Origin: an uncultured Clostridia bacterium
Lineage (GTDB): Bacteria > Bacillota > Clostridia > Oscillospirales > Acutalibacteraceae
Assembly (NCBI GenBank): GCA_947627055.1
Contig: CANQUS010000001.1
Coordinates: 62,001-126,000 of the forward strand
Reading direction: 5' to 3'
DNA length: 64,000 nt
How positions within the stretch are numbered: the stretch's first letter is position 1; the number at the start of each line of letters is the position of its first letter. Under the pieces are notes generated by a model. It was not told the origin of the DNA and made no database searches. It saw only the letters and a list, made by a program, of their open reading frames with translations. Position numbers and translations under genes: made by a program. This document shows positions 24,518 to 33,660 of the stretch, one piece after another.

Positions 24518-25417
24518 CTAAAGTGTTTTGAATAAATCGAGTAATTTATTTTCACTTAAAAATCCTGCCGACGCACTCTTATCTCCGATCTTATATGAAG
24601 CAAAGGCTGAAGCAAGACGTAAAGAATCAACGGGCGAACAGCCGCCTATATAAAAATGCGTAAACGCTGAAAGCAAAGCGTCGCCCGCGCCAACTGTATT
24701 TATCGGCTTGCGCGTACTGTAAGCGTGAACTTCTCGGAATGTATCATCGTTCTTTGTATATAAAAGTGAGCCGCGAGGACCCATGCCTGCTATAATTATT
24801 TTGTTTCCGAATTTTCTTTCTGATTCTTTAATAAATTCCCTTGTGTTTCCGAGGTTTTCATCACTTAGAAAAAGTATATCGGCATATTACATAAAGTCGG
24901 AATTATACTCGTCGTTCAAGCTCGATATAACATGAACGTCTGTCACTATCGGCTTACCGATGCTTTTTGCGACTGCGAGCATATCGCGGGAAAAATTTAT
25001 ATTGCAAAGACAGACACAGTCGCATTTTTCTGCTTGAGCCTTAAATATATTTATATCATATTTGATGTCCTGAGCGTTTTTAAGGTCACATATTATTCTG
25101 CGCCTTCCGTTTTTATCATACAAAACGACCGACTGCGGTGTTTCCTCCAATATCGGAAGGATAAGATCCGTGTTTATGCCTTGATTTACAAGACTTTCCT
25201 TTATGACGTTTCCCGATATATCATTACCGCATACCGAAAGCAATGATACACTGTCACCGAGTGCGGTAAGCGCTAATGCTATGTTCAAGCCGACTCCTGA
25301 CGGCGCGCTGCTCACTCCGAAAAATTTGTAGTCTATTGGTTGATATTCTACAGGGAAGGAGTTCACTTCCGCAGTGGTTTCTATGTTGAGCATTCCCGAA
25401 ACAAGTATATGTTTCAT
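24518..25417 (-). pseudogene. PfkB-family carbohydrate kinase, interrupted by one TAA
   Basis: A ribokinase-like sugar kinase of about 300 codons. The N-terminal part begins MKHILVSGMLNIETT and has PSGVGLNIALAL (the GG-like substrate loop). The C-terminal part has the catalytic signature NTVGAGDALLSAF. Codon 177 is TAA (24887-24889); the frame then continues YADILFLSDENLG without a shift and joins the C-terminal segment perfectly. Without readthrough the product lacks the catalytic Asp. Its promoter and operator upstream are intact, which suggests a recent change or an assembly error. Confidence 0.8.
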
Positions 25418-25444
25418 AAATATCCTCCGTTCGGTGTTTTTTTA

Positions 25445-25473
25445 AGCATAACACAATGAGAAAAGTAAGTCAA
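25445..25473 (-). promoter_or_regulatory. Promoter of the pfkB-trmB-VOC operon
   Basis: On the minus strand TTGACT (25473-25468), 17-bp spacer, TATGCT (25450-25445), 28 bp before the pfkB ATG. Confidence 0.65.
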
Positions 25474-25479
25474 TATAAA

Positions 25480-25498
25480 GTTGCATAAAATATACAAC
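25480..25498 (-). promoter_or_regulatory. Palindromic operator candidate for the TrmB regulator
   Basis: GTTGCATA-AAA-TATACAAC is a near-perfect 19-bp palindrome directly upstream of the -35 box. The half-site GTTGCATA recurs at about 24504-24511 (minus strand), 17 bp before trmB. Assignment to the neighbouring TrmB protein is inferred. Confidence 0.5.
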
Positions 25499-25499
25499 T

Positions 25500-26193
25500 A
25501 ATTTTATCGTATGCTTTTTAGCTTATCAACGATAGTAATTGTATTTTTTCTTTATCTATAATTACGGTGATGTATTCATATAGATTTTGTTATATCTTAA
25601 ATAAGGCTAAAATTTGTAGATTTTTCCAACATAAAAAGGTTAAAAATGAGTTGTTGATCAAATCTTTAGTCAATTTGCACAAAAGATATTTTCATAGATT
25701 TATTTAAATATTATTTTAAGGAAAAAAGCTTGTTTTTTATTCAAAGTGGGTGAAGTCTGACGAAAAAGAACGGTAATACTGCCTGTTTAGGGTACAAAAG
25801 GCAAAAAATTTAAGAAAATATAGATGAGGCGTATGTTTTTTCAGTGCAGTGGAACAAAATACTCTCTGCCGCCCGGTGTGATCATTATTGTAAATTGGAA
25901 TTATATTTGTGTTTCTTTAAATAAAAACACCGATGAAATGAATTTATCTGTTAATTGTTACAAAAATTTAATCTTAATAAATTTTTTGTAGCTTTTTGCA
26001 AGCTGTTGTGATAAAATATAGATACAACCACGAAATATAGTTTTGCTTGTGTTTTTCTTTTTACCGCAAAGCTATATATAGGGGGTGGTGGTTTTCCTGT
26101 CAAAACCACATTATTCCACTTTCTCTTAATATAATACGATATGCGAGATCTTCTCACGAGAAAAATTTGGTTATTCTTTTCTTTGCATAAGAC
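25500..26193. other. A/T-rich intergenic region upstream of mraZ
   Basis: About 700 bp with no credible open frame on either strand. It contains a perfect hairpin GTGGTTTT (26088-26095) / AAAACCAC (26102-26109) and several A/T runs. No repeat array, tRNA or known riboswitch is visible. It separates two divergent units and may carry promoter-proximal regulatory DNA. Confidence 0.5.
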
Positions 26194-26222
26194 TTGCTTT
26201 TTTAGGGTATGTATACTATAAT
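26194..26222 (+). promoter_or_regulatory. Promoter of the division/cell-wall cluster
   Basis: TTGCTT (26194-26199), 17-bp spacer, TATAAT (26217-26222), just before the MraZ repeats. Confidence 0.75.
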
Positions 26223-26233
26223 GGATACAGAAA

Positions 26234-26273
26234 GTGGTGAAAGGTGGGGCAAAGTAGAGCGAAGTGGCGAACA
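26234..26273 (+). promoter_or_regulatory. MraZ-binding repeats
   Basis: Four units with exact 10-bp phase start at 26234, 26244, 26254 and 26264: GTGGTGAAAG, GTGGGGCAAA, GTAGAGCGAA, GTGGCGAACA. This is the GTGGG-like direct-repeat operator known for MraZ. It sits just after the -10 box, as expected for autorepression of the mraZ operon. Confidence 0.8.
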
Positions 26274-26303
26274 CTGAGCATACATCCCTTAAGTGTGGAA
26301 GCT

Positions 26304-26723
26304 ATGTTGATAGGCACATACCAACATAATATTGACCAAAAGGGTCGCGTTATAATGCCGGCTAAGTTCCGAGAGGAGCTTGGTGGGGTGTTTTATGTTA
26401 CGCGCGGTCTTGACAACTGCCTTTCCGTACTTTCGCAGAGTGATTGGGATACTCTCGGTGAAAAGCTGAGAGCACTGCCAAGTTCACAGACAAAGGATCT
26501 CCAGAGATTCCTTTTCTCAGGAGCCGCAGAGCTTGAGCCTGATAAACAGGGCAGAGTTTTGATCCCACAGCCGCTGAGGGATTTCGCAGGTCTTACAAAG
26601 GATGTTGTGATCATCGGCACGGGAGTTAAGGTTGAGATTTGGGATCTTGACAGATGGAATGAGTACAACAATAATCTTACGGAGAACAATATGTTTGATG
26701 TAATGACATCACTCGGAATTTGA
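26304..26723 (+). CDS. mraZ: Transcriptional regulator MraZ
   Basis: A 139-aa ring-forming DNA-binding protein with two SpoVT/AbrB-like domains, each with a DxKGRV/I-type motif: DQKGRVIMPAKFR (about 11-23) and DKQGRVLIPQPLR (about 83-95). The start is the ATG at 26304, after GTGTGGAAG; the frame upstream to 26244 overlaps the operator repeats. It is the first gene of the division/cell-wall cluster and represses its own promoter in studied bacteria. Confidence 0.95.
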   Translation: MLIGTYQHNIDQKGRVIMPAKFREELGGVFYVTRGLDNCLSVLSQSDWDTLGEKLRALPSSQTKDLQRFLFSGAAELEPDKQGRVLIPQPLRDFAGLTKDVVIIGTGVKVEIWDLDRWNEYNNNLTENNMFDVMTSLGI

Positions 26724-26727
26724 TAAT

Positions 26728-27672
26728 ATGGAGTTTATACATAAGCCTGTCCTGTTAAAAGAAACGATAGAGAATTTGAACGTCGTTTCCGATGGTACAT
26801 ATATTGACGGAACGGCGGGCGGCGGCGGTCACTCGAGCGAGATAGCAAGAAGGCTTGTAAACGGCAGGCTTGTCTGCATAGATCAGGATCCCGAGGCTGT
26901 AGAAACGCTCACGAACCGCTTTAAGAATGATAATAACGTAACTGTATATAGAACGAATTTCTCACATATGAGAGAAGCGGCATTTGATCTCGGAATATAC
27001 GAAGTCAACGGTGTCCTGCTCGATATAGGTGTTTCGTCAAGACAGCTAGACACACCTGAACGAGGCTTTTCCTATCATCACGACGCTCCACTCGATATGA
27101 GAATGAGCAAAAACGGCACGACAGCAGCTAATCTTGTCAATACGCTTTCGTTTGTGGAGCTTTGTAAAATTTTAACGCTTTACGGCGAGGAAAAATTTGC
27201 AAAAAACATCGTTCGAGCTATTGAAAAGGCACGAGCACAAAAGCCGATCGAAACCACTCTCGAGCTTGCGGAAATCGTCGCAAACGCCTATCCTGCAAAG
27301 GCAAGGCGTGACAGTCACCCTGCGAGAAAGACCTTTCAGGCATTGAGAATAGCCGTAAACGGTGAGCTTGACAGGCTTTCGGAGGGGCTTGACGCAGCGT
27401 TTTCGCTGTTAAAGGTCGGAGGAAGGCTTGCCGTGATCACTTTCCATTCACTTGAGGACAGGATCGTCAAGCAGAGAATGGCAAAATGGTGTGAGGGCTG
27501 CATCTGTCCAAAGGATTTTCCGGTATGCGTATGCGGTAAAACGCCAAGCGCAAGACTTGTAACACGAAAGCCTATCGAAGCGGCGCGTGACGAGCTTGCG
27601 GATAATCCGAGAAGCCGAAGCGCAAAGCTGAGAGTTTGTGAAAAAATAAAGGAAAATAAGGAAATATTCTGA
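26728..27672 (+). CDS. rsmH: 16S rRNA (cytosine1402-N4) methyltransferase
   Basis: A 314-aa SAM-dependent enzyme that methylates C1402 in the ribosomal P site. HKPVLLKET starts the fold, DGTAGGGGHS (about 27-36) is the SAM-binding motif, and VITFHSLEDRIVK (about 235-247) is the family signature. A Cys cluster (CEGCICPKDFPVCVC) follows. The gene begins 4 bp after mraZ, so the two are tightly coupled. Confidence 0.97.
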   Translation: MEFIHKPVLLKETIENLNVVSDGTYIDGTAGGGGHSSEIARRLVNGRLVCIDQDPEAVETLTNRFKNDNNVTVYRTNFSHMREAAFDLGIYEVNGVLLDIGVSSRQLDTPERGFSYHHDAPLDMRMSKNGTTAANLVNTLSFVELCKILTLYGEEKFAKNIVRAIEKARAQKPIETTLELAEIVANAYPAKARRDSHPARKTFQALRIAVNGELDRLSEGLDAAFSLLKVGGRLAVITFHSLEDRIVKQRMAKWCEGCICPKDFPVCVCGKTPSARLVTRKPIEAARDELADNPRSRSAKLRVCEKIKENKEIF

Positions 27673-27686
27673 AGGGAAGATAATGA

Positions 27687-28190
27687 ATGAAGGAACAAGC
27701 AAACCGTGCATATGATCTTTCACTTTTTGAGACTGCACCGGAACTTGAAAAGAAAAAGCAGCAGCGGAAAAAGAATAATATGATAGTGCTTCCTGACGGA
27801 AGTGTTAATAAAGAAGCAAGACGGAAACACAACCGCTTTTATGTTGCGGTAATATCCGCTTTCGTTGTGATATTTACTGCTGTTTCCATTACGATAGTAC
27901 AGTCGAATGTTCTCATCAATGAGCTTAACACCGAGATAATAACCGCTGAGGAACAATTGAATCTGCTTGAGGCTCAGTCTACGCAGTATCAGGTTCAGAT
28001 AGACAGTAAGCTTTCCGCCGAAAAGGTTGAAAGCTATGCTGAGGATGTTCTCGGAATGACTAAGGCAGAGAACATGGATAAAGAATTTATAACTATGTCC
28101 GGAGAGGATAAGGGCGAGGTTCTTGCTGATGACAGCAACAGAAATGTTTTTGAGATAATAGCCGACGCATTTACAAGTCTTTGGTCATAA
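27687..28190 (+). CDS. FtsL-like septum protein
   Basis: A 167-aa bitopic membrane protein in the usual place of ftsL. It has a charged cytosolic N-terminus (about 1-50), one transmembrane helix (about 52-73), then a coiled-coil-like segment (INELNTEIITAEEQLNLLEAQ) in the division leucine-zipper position and a VESYAEDVLGM segment typical of FtsL. The C-terminal tail (about 130-167) is longer than usual. Sequence conservation is weak, so the call rests on topology and position between rsmH and ftsI. Confidence 0.75.
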   Translation: MKEQANRAYDLSLFETAPELEKKKQQRKKNNMIVLPDGSVNKEARRKHNRFYVAVISAFVVIFTAVSITIVQSNVLINELNTEIITAEEQLNLLEAQSTQYQVQIDSKLSAEKVESYAEDVLGMTKAENMDKEFITMSGEDKGEVLADDSNRNVFEIIADAFTSLWS

Positions 28191-28366
28191 CAGTGAGTTT
28201 ATAAAAATAGGTATATAATAAGTATAAATTTAAGGAAGTACCGATCTGCAGTCATAGTTTTTGGTGCGTGTTGCCGTGAAATTTGTAGACTTATAAAACG
28301 ATGATTACGGAGATAACGACCGCAAGCTGTTATTTTAACGGTATTTTCTTGAGTGGAGAGTAGGGC

Positions 28367-28419
28367 GGGGCTGTAACAAAGCGGTTGCTAATTTTGCTGA
28401 CTGTGTGTTGTTACAACCC
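28367..28419 (+). other. Inverted repeat upstream of spoVD/ftsI
   Basis: GGGG-C-TGTAACAA (about 28367-28379) pairs with TTGTTACA-A-CCC (28408-28418). The 28191-28446 gap also holds a TATATAAT-like A/T box at about 28212. A separate promoter or RNA element for the penicillin-binding protein is possible. I see no coding frame. Confidence 0.4.
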
Positions 28420-28446
28420 TATTTTAGCTTATCGAGGAGGAACAAT

Positions 28447-30699
28447 ATGGCAAAAAAAGGTCCAACCGTAATGCTTTGGCGCAGGTCATTGATTGTGTTG
28501 CTCGTGATACTCATAGGCGGTTTTGGTTCGGTAGTGGCGAGATTGCTTTACCTTCAGACATATATGGCATCAGATCTTCAGCAGAGAGCGGTAAATCAGC
28601 AGCTTGCCGACACGACGATAAGCGCGAAGCGAGGGAGCATTTATGACAAAAACGGCAAGGTGATCGCACAGAGCGCGACTGTCTGGAAAATAGTAATTGC
28701 TCCCATATATTTGGAAACCGATGAGGATCGCCATATCGTTGCCGACGGTCTTGCTGAAATACTTAGTCTTGAGTCTGATGAAATCTATAAAAAGACCCTT
28801 AAAAAGTCATACTATATAGAAGTGAAAAGACAGGTAGATACGGAAACGAGAGAAAAGGTTCTTGACTTTGCCGAGAAAATAAAGGAGAAAAACGGCATCA
28901 GTCAAGCTATAAACACCATAGAGGACTTTAAGAGGAGCTATCCGTTGAACTCCTTTGCGTCAAATGTTCTCGGCTTTGTCGGAAGTGACGGGCAGGGGCT
29001 TGAGGGTCTGGAAGCTCAGTATGACGAGTACCTCACAGGCAGACCGGGGCGCATTATTACGGCTCAGAACGCTGTCGGTACGGATATGCCGTTCCAGTAT
29101 CAGCAGAAGGTCGATGCGCAGGACGGTTATAATCTGACGCTGACGATAGATGAAACGGTCCAGCGTATTATGGAAAAATACGTAAAACAGGCGATAGTAG
29201 AAAACAAGGTCGCTAACCGCGGCTGTGCAATAATGGTCGAGGTTAAAACGGGTGCTGTACTCGGTATGGCGGTTGAGGGTTCTTATGATCCGAATGAGCC
29301 GTTTGAGATCGCGGACGAGGCTACTAAAAAGAAAATTGAAAAGCTTCCTGAGGATAAGCAAGCCGAGGCGACTAACGAGGCTCTTGCCAAGCAGTGGAGA
29401 AACAAGGCGGTCGCCGATACGTATGTTCCCGGTTCTGTTTTTAAGCCGGTAACAACAGCAGCCGTTCTGAGTGAAAAGCTTGTTGATGACGACACTCGTT
29501 TTAATTGTACAGGATATATTATCCCGTATGAGGGCGAGAGAAAAATCGAATGTCATGTCGGTGTCCCGGGTCACGGCTCTCAAACGCTCCGTGAAGCTCT
29601 CATGAATTCATGCAACCCTGCATATGTTCAGATGGGCTTCCTGCTCGGCGCGGAGAAATTCTATCAATATTATACGGCATTCGGTTTTTCTGAAAAGACA
29701 GGTATAGATCTTCCCGGAGAAAGCGAGGATATTTTCTTCGACCAAGAGGGTATAGAGGGAAAAATGTACGACATTGACGTTGCCGTAGCATCGTTCGGTC
29801 AGAACTTCCAGATAACTCCTATGCAGATGGTCATGGCTCTCGCTGCTATCGGAAACAACGGCAATCTTATGCAGCCGTATGTTGTCGCGCAGATCACCGA
29901 CTCTGCAGGAAATGTAGTAAAATCGACAGAGCCTACGGTCAAGCGTCAGGTTATAAGCGAGAATATAGCAAAACAAATTTGCGGTATGCTTCAGGAGAAT
30001 GCGATAAGCGGCGGCGCTAAAAACGGCTATGTTGCGGGCTACAGGATCGGCGGAAAGACAGGTACGTCGGAAACGCACCGTGATTACAACGGTGATAAGG
30101 TGGATGACTATATTGCTTCATTTGCGGGCATAGCGCCTTCGGATGATCCCGAGGTCGCACTCATATGTTACTTTGATACTCCTACGGGCAATAACTACTA
30201 TGGTACTGCCGTTGCGGGACCATGCTTTAGAAATATTATGTCGGAGGTTCTCCCGTATCTCGGAGTAGAGAAAAAGTACAGTGAAAAAGAGCTTACTAAT
30301 CTGAGTGCACAGACGGAATCATATGTCGGCATGACGGTTGATGAGGCCTCCGCAGCTGTAACCAAGGCTGAGCTTGTTCCGATAATAAAGGGTGATGGAG
30401 AAAATGTTATATCTCAAAGCCCGAAAGCATACTCACAAATCCCGAAGGATGGAACTGTGGTACTCTATACGGACGATTCGGCACAAAGCGATATAGTTAC
30501 GGTTCCTGACTTTACGGGATTGACTATGGCACAGTCGTCTACACTTGCTGCGGATTCGGGATTAAATATCACTATATCGGGTACGTTCTCGAGCGATGAA
30601 TCCGTGAGTGCGGCAAAGCAGAGCGTTGAGGCAGGGAAAAACGTTGCCCGAGGAACAGTTGTGACCGTTACGTTTGAACAAAAGGATAATATCATGTAG
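28447..30699 (+). CDS. Peptidoglycan transpeptidase, SpoVD/FtsI (class B PBP) with PASTA domains
   Basis: A 750-aa class B penicillin-binding protein. It has a short cytosolic start, one membrane anchor (about 12-33), the dimerisation domain with RGSIYDKNG, then the transpeptidase: Ser-x-x-Lys is PGSVFKP, SxN is MNSCN, and KTGT is GGKTGTSE. Two C-terminal PASTA domains follow (about 625-680 and 683-748). That makes it SpoVD- or PBP2x-like; I cannot tell division from spore cortex use. I chose MAKKGPT at 28447, behind GAGGAGGAACAAT, over the earlier frame start at 28405. Confidence 0.93.
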   Translation: MAKKGPTVMLWRRSLIVLLVILIGGFGSVVARLLYLQTYMASDLQQRAVNQQLADTTISAKRGSIYDKNGKVIAQSATVWKIVIAPIYLETDEDRHIVADGLAEILSLESDEIYKKTLKKSYYIEVKRQVDTETREKVLDFAEKIKEKNGISQAINTIEDFKRSYPLNSFASNVLGFVGSDGQGLEGLEAQYDEYLTGRPGRIITAQNAVGTDMPFQYQQKVDAQDGYNLTLTIDETVQRIMEKYVKQAIVENKVANRGCAIMVEVKTGAVLGMAVEGSYDPNEPFEIADEATKKKIEKLPEDKQAEATNEALAKQWRNKAVADTYVPGSVFKPVTTAAVLSEKLVDDDTRFNCTGYIIPYEGERKIECHVGVPGHGSQTLREALMNSCNPAYVQMGFLLGAEKFYQYYTAFGFSEKTGIDLPGESEDIFFDQEGIEGKMYDIDVAVASFGQNFQITPMQMVMALAAIGNNGNLMQPYVVAQITDSAGNVVKSTEPTVKRQVISENIAKQICGMLQENAISGGAKNGYVAGYRIGGKTGTSETHRDYNGDKVDDYIASFAGIAPSDDPEVALICYFDTPTGNNYYGTAVAGPCFRNIMSEVLPYLGVEKKYSEKELTNLSAQTESYVGMTVDEASAAVTKAELVPIIKGDGENVISQSPKAYSQIPKDGTVVLYTDDSAQSDIVTVPDFTGLTMAQSSTLAADSGLNITISGTFSSDESVSAAKQSVEAGKNVARGTVVTVTFEQKDNIM

Positions 30700-30737
30700 G
30701 TATAACACAACGGCATAGAATGTGAGGTGCACTTCAG

Positions 30738-31328
30738 ATGAGTGAAATGAGATCGACTGCTGTTAATAAAAGAGTAAAGCTCATTGCTGTTTCGGGAAAA
30801 GCGGCTAAGGATGCCGCAAAGCTTCTCACAATGATTTTGAGTACCTGTGGCTTCAGGGCTTCACAGTTAAGCCTTAATGAGCCTGCGTGGGAGGAAGCCC
30901 TTGAAACTGCAGGTGATGTCTGTGACTTTGTGGTTCTGGATACCGAACTGTTTGACATAAAGCTCACGGATAAATTCTCTCTTGAAACGGCATTGGTTAT
31001 AGGAGAGACTAAAGACATTGATGAAGAGGGATTAAGCAAGTTTAAAAATGCTGTTTTGCCTTATTCCATGAACGGCAGCATAACCGAGAGAAAAAGAAAT
31101 ATGCTTTTTTATTCAATAGATAATAACGAGGCTGATTTGATAGCCAAAAATATTAACCTACGGGAGGACAGAACGGTTTTTGAACTGCTCGGAACCGGAG
31201 TTATTGGTCGTGCCAAGTTTTCAAGAACAAGCGGATTTTCAGTAGAGCTTGTGCTTGCCGCGGCCTCCGCTCTTATCGCCATGGGAGTGCCGCTTGCCTC
31301 AGTGCTTAACGTAATAAATAGGCTTTAA
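30738..31328 (+). CDS. Degenerate Mur-ligase-like protein (pseudoenzyme)
   Basis: A 196-aa protein located where murE/murF normally lie. I align it by eye to the Mur-ligase central domain: KLIAVSGKAAKDAAKLL stands where GTNGKTT ATP-binding loops occur, but the P-loop Gly-Lys-Thr is lost. LFYSIDNNEADLIAKNI and SVELVLAAASALIAMGVPLASVL match the late central-domain segments (VITYGLD.., NALAA..A.GVP). The DH motif and the whole C-terminal ligase domain are absent, so catalysis is unlikely. The frame is intact and has its own GTGAGGTG site. It could be a scaffold or regulator, or a decaying ligase. Confidence 0.6.
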   Translation: MSEMRSTAVNKRVKLIAVSGKAAKDAAKLLTMILSTCGFRASQLSLNEPAWEEALETAGDVCDFVVLDTELFDIKLTDKFSLETALVIGETKDIDEEGLSKFKNAVLPYSMNGSITERKRNMLFYSIDNNEADLIAKNINLREDRTVFELLGTGVIGRAKFSRTSGFSVELVLAAASALIAMGVPLASVLNVINRL

Positions 31329-31373
31329 CGTTTTGACGTTGAAAAAAGCAAAATTTTGAAGGGTGGAATAATA

Positions 31374-32387
31374 ATGATAGGAATGTGGACCGTTATTTCG
31401 GCAGTGGCAGCGTTTGGAATATCTGCTGTCACAGGTATTTGGCTGGTTCCGTTTCTCAGAAAGGTACATTTCGGTTCAACAATACTTGACATAGGGCCAA
31501 AATGGCACAAAAACAAGCAAGGGACTCCGTTAATGGGCGGATTTATGTTTATAGCGGGAATCATAGTATCGACGACCGTCTGTGTACTTCTGTATTATTC
31601 GTTTTCAGGCAGCAACGACGTACCCGCTGAAACCCGGCTTGCCTCAATAAAAATATTTGCGGGACTTATAATGGCGGTCGCTTTTGGTGCGATCGGTTTT
31701 ATAGACGATTATATCAAGGCTGTCAAAAAGCGAAATCTTGGTCTTAAGGCGAGACAAAAGCTTTTTCTTCAATTTGCGGTTGCAATAGCATATCTTTTTT
31801 CTATATATCTCAGTGGCGGTACAAGTGTGACCTTTATCCCGTTTGTCGGAATGGTCGACATAGGAATTTTTTATTGGCCGATTGCGGCTATACTTATTGT
31901 CGGAATGGTAAACGCAGTCAATCTGACGGACGGGATCGACGGTCTTTGCGGTTCTGTAACGTTTTTCGCGGCTATTTTCTGCATGATTATATCAAGCTTT
32001 TGCGGGCTTATGGGTATGAGTATTTTTTCATCTGCCGTTGCAGGCGGCTGCCTCGGATTTTTGCTTTGGAATTTTCACCCCGCAAAGGTGTTCATGGGTG
32101 ATACGGGTTCATTGTTCTTAGGCGGAGCTATTTGCGCTTTGACATTCGGTATGGATATGCCGATACTTCTTATTCCTCTTGGTATCGTATATATTATAGA
32201 GATGTTCTCTGATATTTTTCAGGTTATTTACTTTAAGTTGACTCACGGAAAACGTCTGTTTAAGATGGCTCCGATACATCATCACTTTGAAATGTGCGGC
32301 TGGTCGGAGATAAAGATTGTAATTGTGTTTTCGGTTGTATCTGTTTTGGGCGGAATAGGGGCTTTTGCCCTATCTCAATGCAGGTGA
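31374..32387 (+). CDS. mraY: Phospho-N-acetylmuramoyl-pentapeptide transferase
   Basis: A 337-aa polytopic enzyme that makes lipid I from UDP-MurNAc-pentapeptide and undecaprenyl phosphate. About ten membrane helices and the conserved loops are present: the DD motif in FIDDYIK, NLTDGIDGL, MGDTGSLFLGG and the His-rich PIHHHFE. The ATG at 31374 lies 8 bp after GAAGGGTGG; the TTG at 31356 is less likely. Confidence 0.97.
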   Translation: MIGMWTVISAVAAFGISAVTGIWLVPFLRKVHFGSTILDIGPKWHKNKQGTPLMGGFMFIAGIIVSTTVCVLLYYSFSGSNDVPAETRLASIKIFAGLIMAVAFGAIGFIDDYIKAVKKRNLGLKARQKLFLQFAVAIAYLFSIYLSGGTSVTFIPFVGMVDIGIFYWPIAAILIVGMVNAVNLTDGIDGLCGSVTFFAAIFCMIISSFCGLMGMSIFSSAVAGGCLGFLLWNFHPAKVFMGDTGSLFLGGAICALTFGMDMPILLIPLGIVYIIEMFSDIFQVIYFKLTHGKRLFKMAPIHHHFEMCGWSEIKIVIVFSVVSVLGGIGAFALSQCR

Positions 32388-32430
32388 CATAACGGATACA
32401 GGCTCCTGTTTATGAAAGGATGTGCTTTTT

Positions 32431-33660
32431 TTGCCAAATCAAAATTCGAGTGCCCGGGCCAACGACAGAGAATATGGTGATATCAGAACTGAGTCTAAGC
32501 CGCATACTTCTCAGCCTAAAAAAGTAAGAAAAAGACTAAAGTTTTTTTCGGTTCGTCTCGGTCTTGATATGCCGTTTCTTTTTTTGGTTATAGCGCTTCT
32601 TTTTATAGGTCTTGTAATGATGTTTTCAGCGAGCTATCCGGCTGCATATTTCTATGAGAACGACAGCTACTATTATCTTGTTAAGCAGGCTATTTTCGCG
32701 GGGATAGGCATAGTCGGTATGTTTTTCTTCTCATACTTTGACTATCATCACCTGCACAAGTTCGCGTTTCCGATACTTGTTTTATCGTTCGTTTTATTGA
32801 CGGTGGTCCTGTTTATACCGTCATCAACGGGAGTTCACAGATGGCTTCCGCTCGGTATTTTCAGTATACAGGCGTCAGAAATCGCTAAGCTCGCTATAAT
32901 AATATTTCTCGCTCACTGGGGTTCGGTACATATCAATGAGATGGGAACATTCAAGATAGGCGTTTTGCCCGGATTGATCATTCTCTTGATTACAGTCGGG
33001 CTTATGATTCTTGAGCCGCATTTTTCGGGCATAGTAATCATTGTTGCGCTTGCTGCGGTCATGATGTTCCTGAGTGGTGTCAAGCTCCGCTGGTTTGTCA
33101 TAGCAGGGGGTATTATTGTTGCGGCGGTTCTTGCTCTTATAGCTACGGACAGTCTCGGATATGCTATTGACAGAATCGGAGGCTGGGGGCAGGCTCTTGA
33201 CTATGTCAGTGACCAGCAGTGGCAGGATACATATCAAACGAGAAACTCGCTATATGCCATAGGTTCGGGCGGTTTTTGGGGCTTAGGTCTCGGACAGTCG
33301 AGGCAAAAGCACCTGTATTTGCCGGCCGCTCAGAACGACTTTGTTTTCGCTGTCGTCTGCGAGGAATTGGGCTTTATCGGAGCGCTGATCATTTTACTTA
33401 TTTTTGCGCTTCTCGTATGGAGAGGTATTACCATATCTATGCGCGCTAAGGATAAGTTCGGTTCACTTCTGGGTATAGGACTTACGGCGCAGATAGGACT
33501 TCAGGTTGTACTCAACATAATGGTTATAACAGATATGCTGCCGAATACAGGTATCAGTCTGCCGTTCTTCAGCTACGGCGGTTCATCCTTGATAATGCTT
33601 TTAGCACAGATGGGAATTGTACTCTCAATCTCAAGAACCGCTAACATTGAAAAAACATAG
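32431..33660 (+). CDS. ftsW: FtsW/SpoVE-type peptidoglycan glycosyltransferase
   Basis: A SEDS-family polymerase that works with a class B PBP at the septum. It has about ten membrane helices after a charged 50-residue N-terminus and carries the signature PNTGISLPFFSYGGSS near its end. The first helix shows GLVMMFSAS. I place the start at TTG 32431, 8 bp after AAAGGATG; GTG 32422 overlaps the site. FtsW and SpoVE cannot be separated from sequence alone; position before murG is like both. Confidence 0.93.
   Translation: MPNQNSSARANDREYGDIRTESKPHTSQPKKVRKRLKFFSVRLGLDMPFLFLVIALLFIGLVMMFSASYPAAYFYENDSYYYLVKQAIFAGIGIVGMFFFSYFDYHHLHKFAFPILVLSFVLLTVVLFIPSSTGVHRWLPLGIFSIQASEIAKLAIIIFLAHWGSVHINEMGTFKIGVLPGLIILLITVGLMILEPHFSGIVIIVALAAVMMFLSGVKLRWFVIAGGIIVAAVLALIATDSLGYAIDRIGGWGQALDYVSDQQWQDTYQTRNSLYAIGSGGFWGLGLGQSRQKHLYLPAAQNDFVFAVVCEELGFIGALIILLIFALLVWRGITISMRAKDKFGSLLGIGLTAQIGLQVVLNIMVITDMLPNTGISLPFFSYGGSSLIMLLAQMGIVLSISRTANIEKT

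Noticed and set aside
25500..26193. Possible small RNA or repeat array in the A/T-rich gap
   Set aside because: No phased repeats, no promoter-terminator pair and no conserved RNA motif could be seen; only one isolated hairpin.
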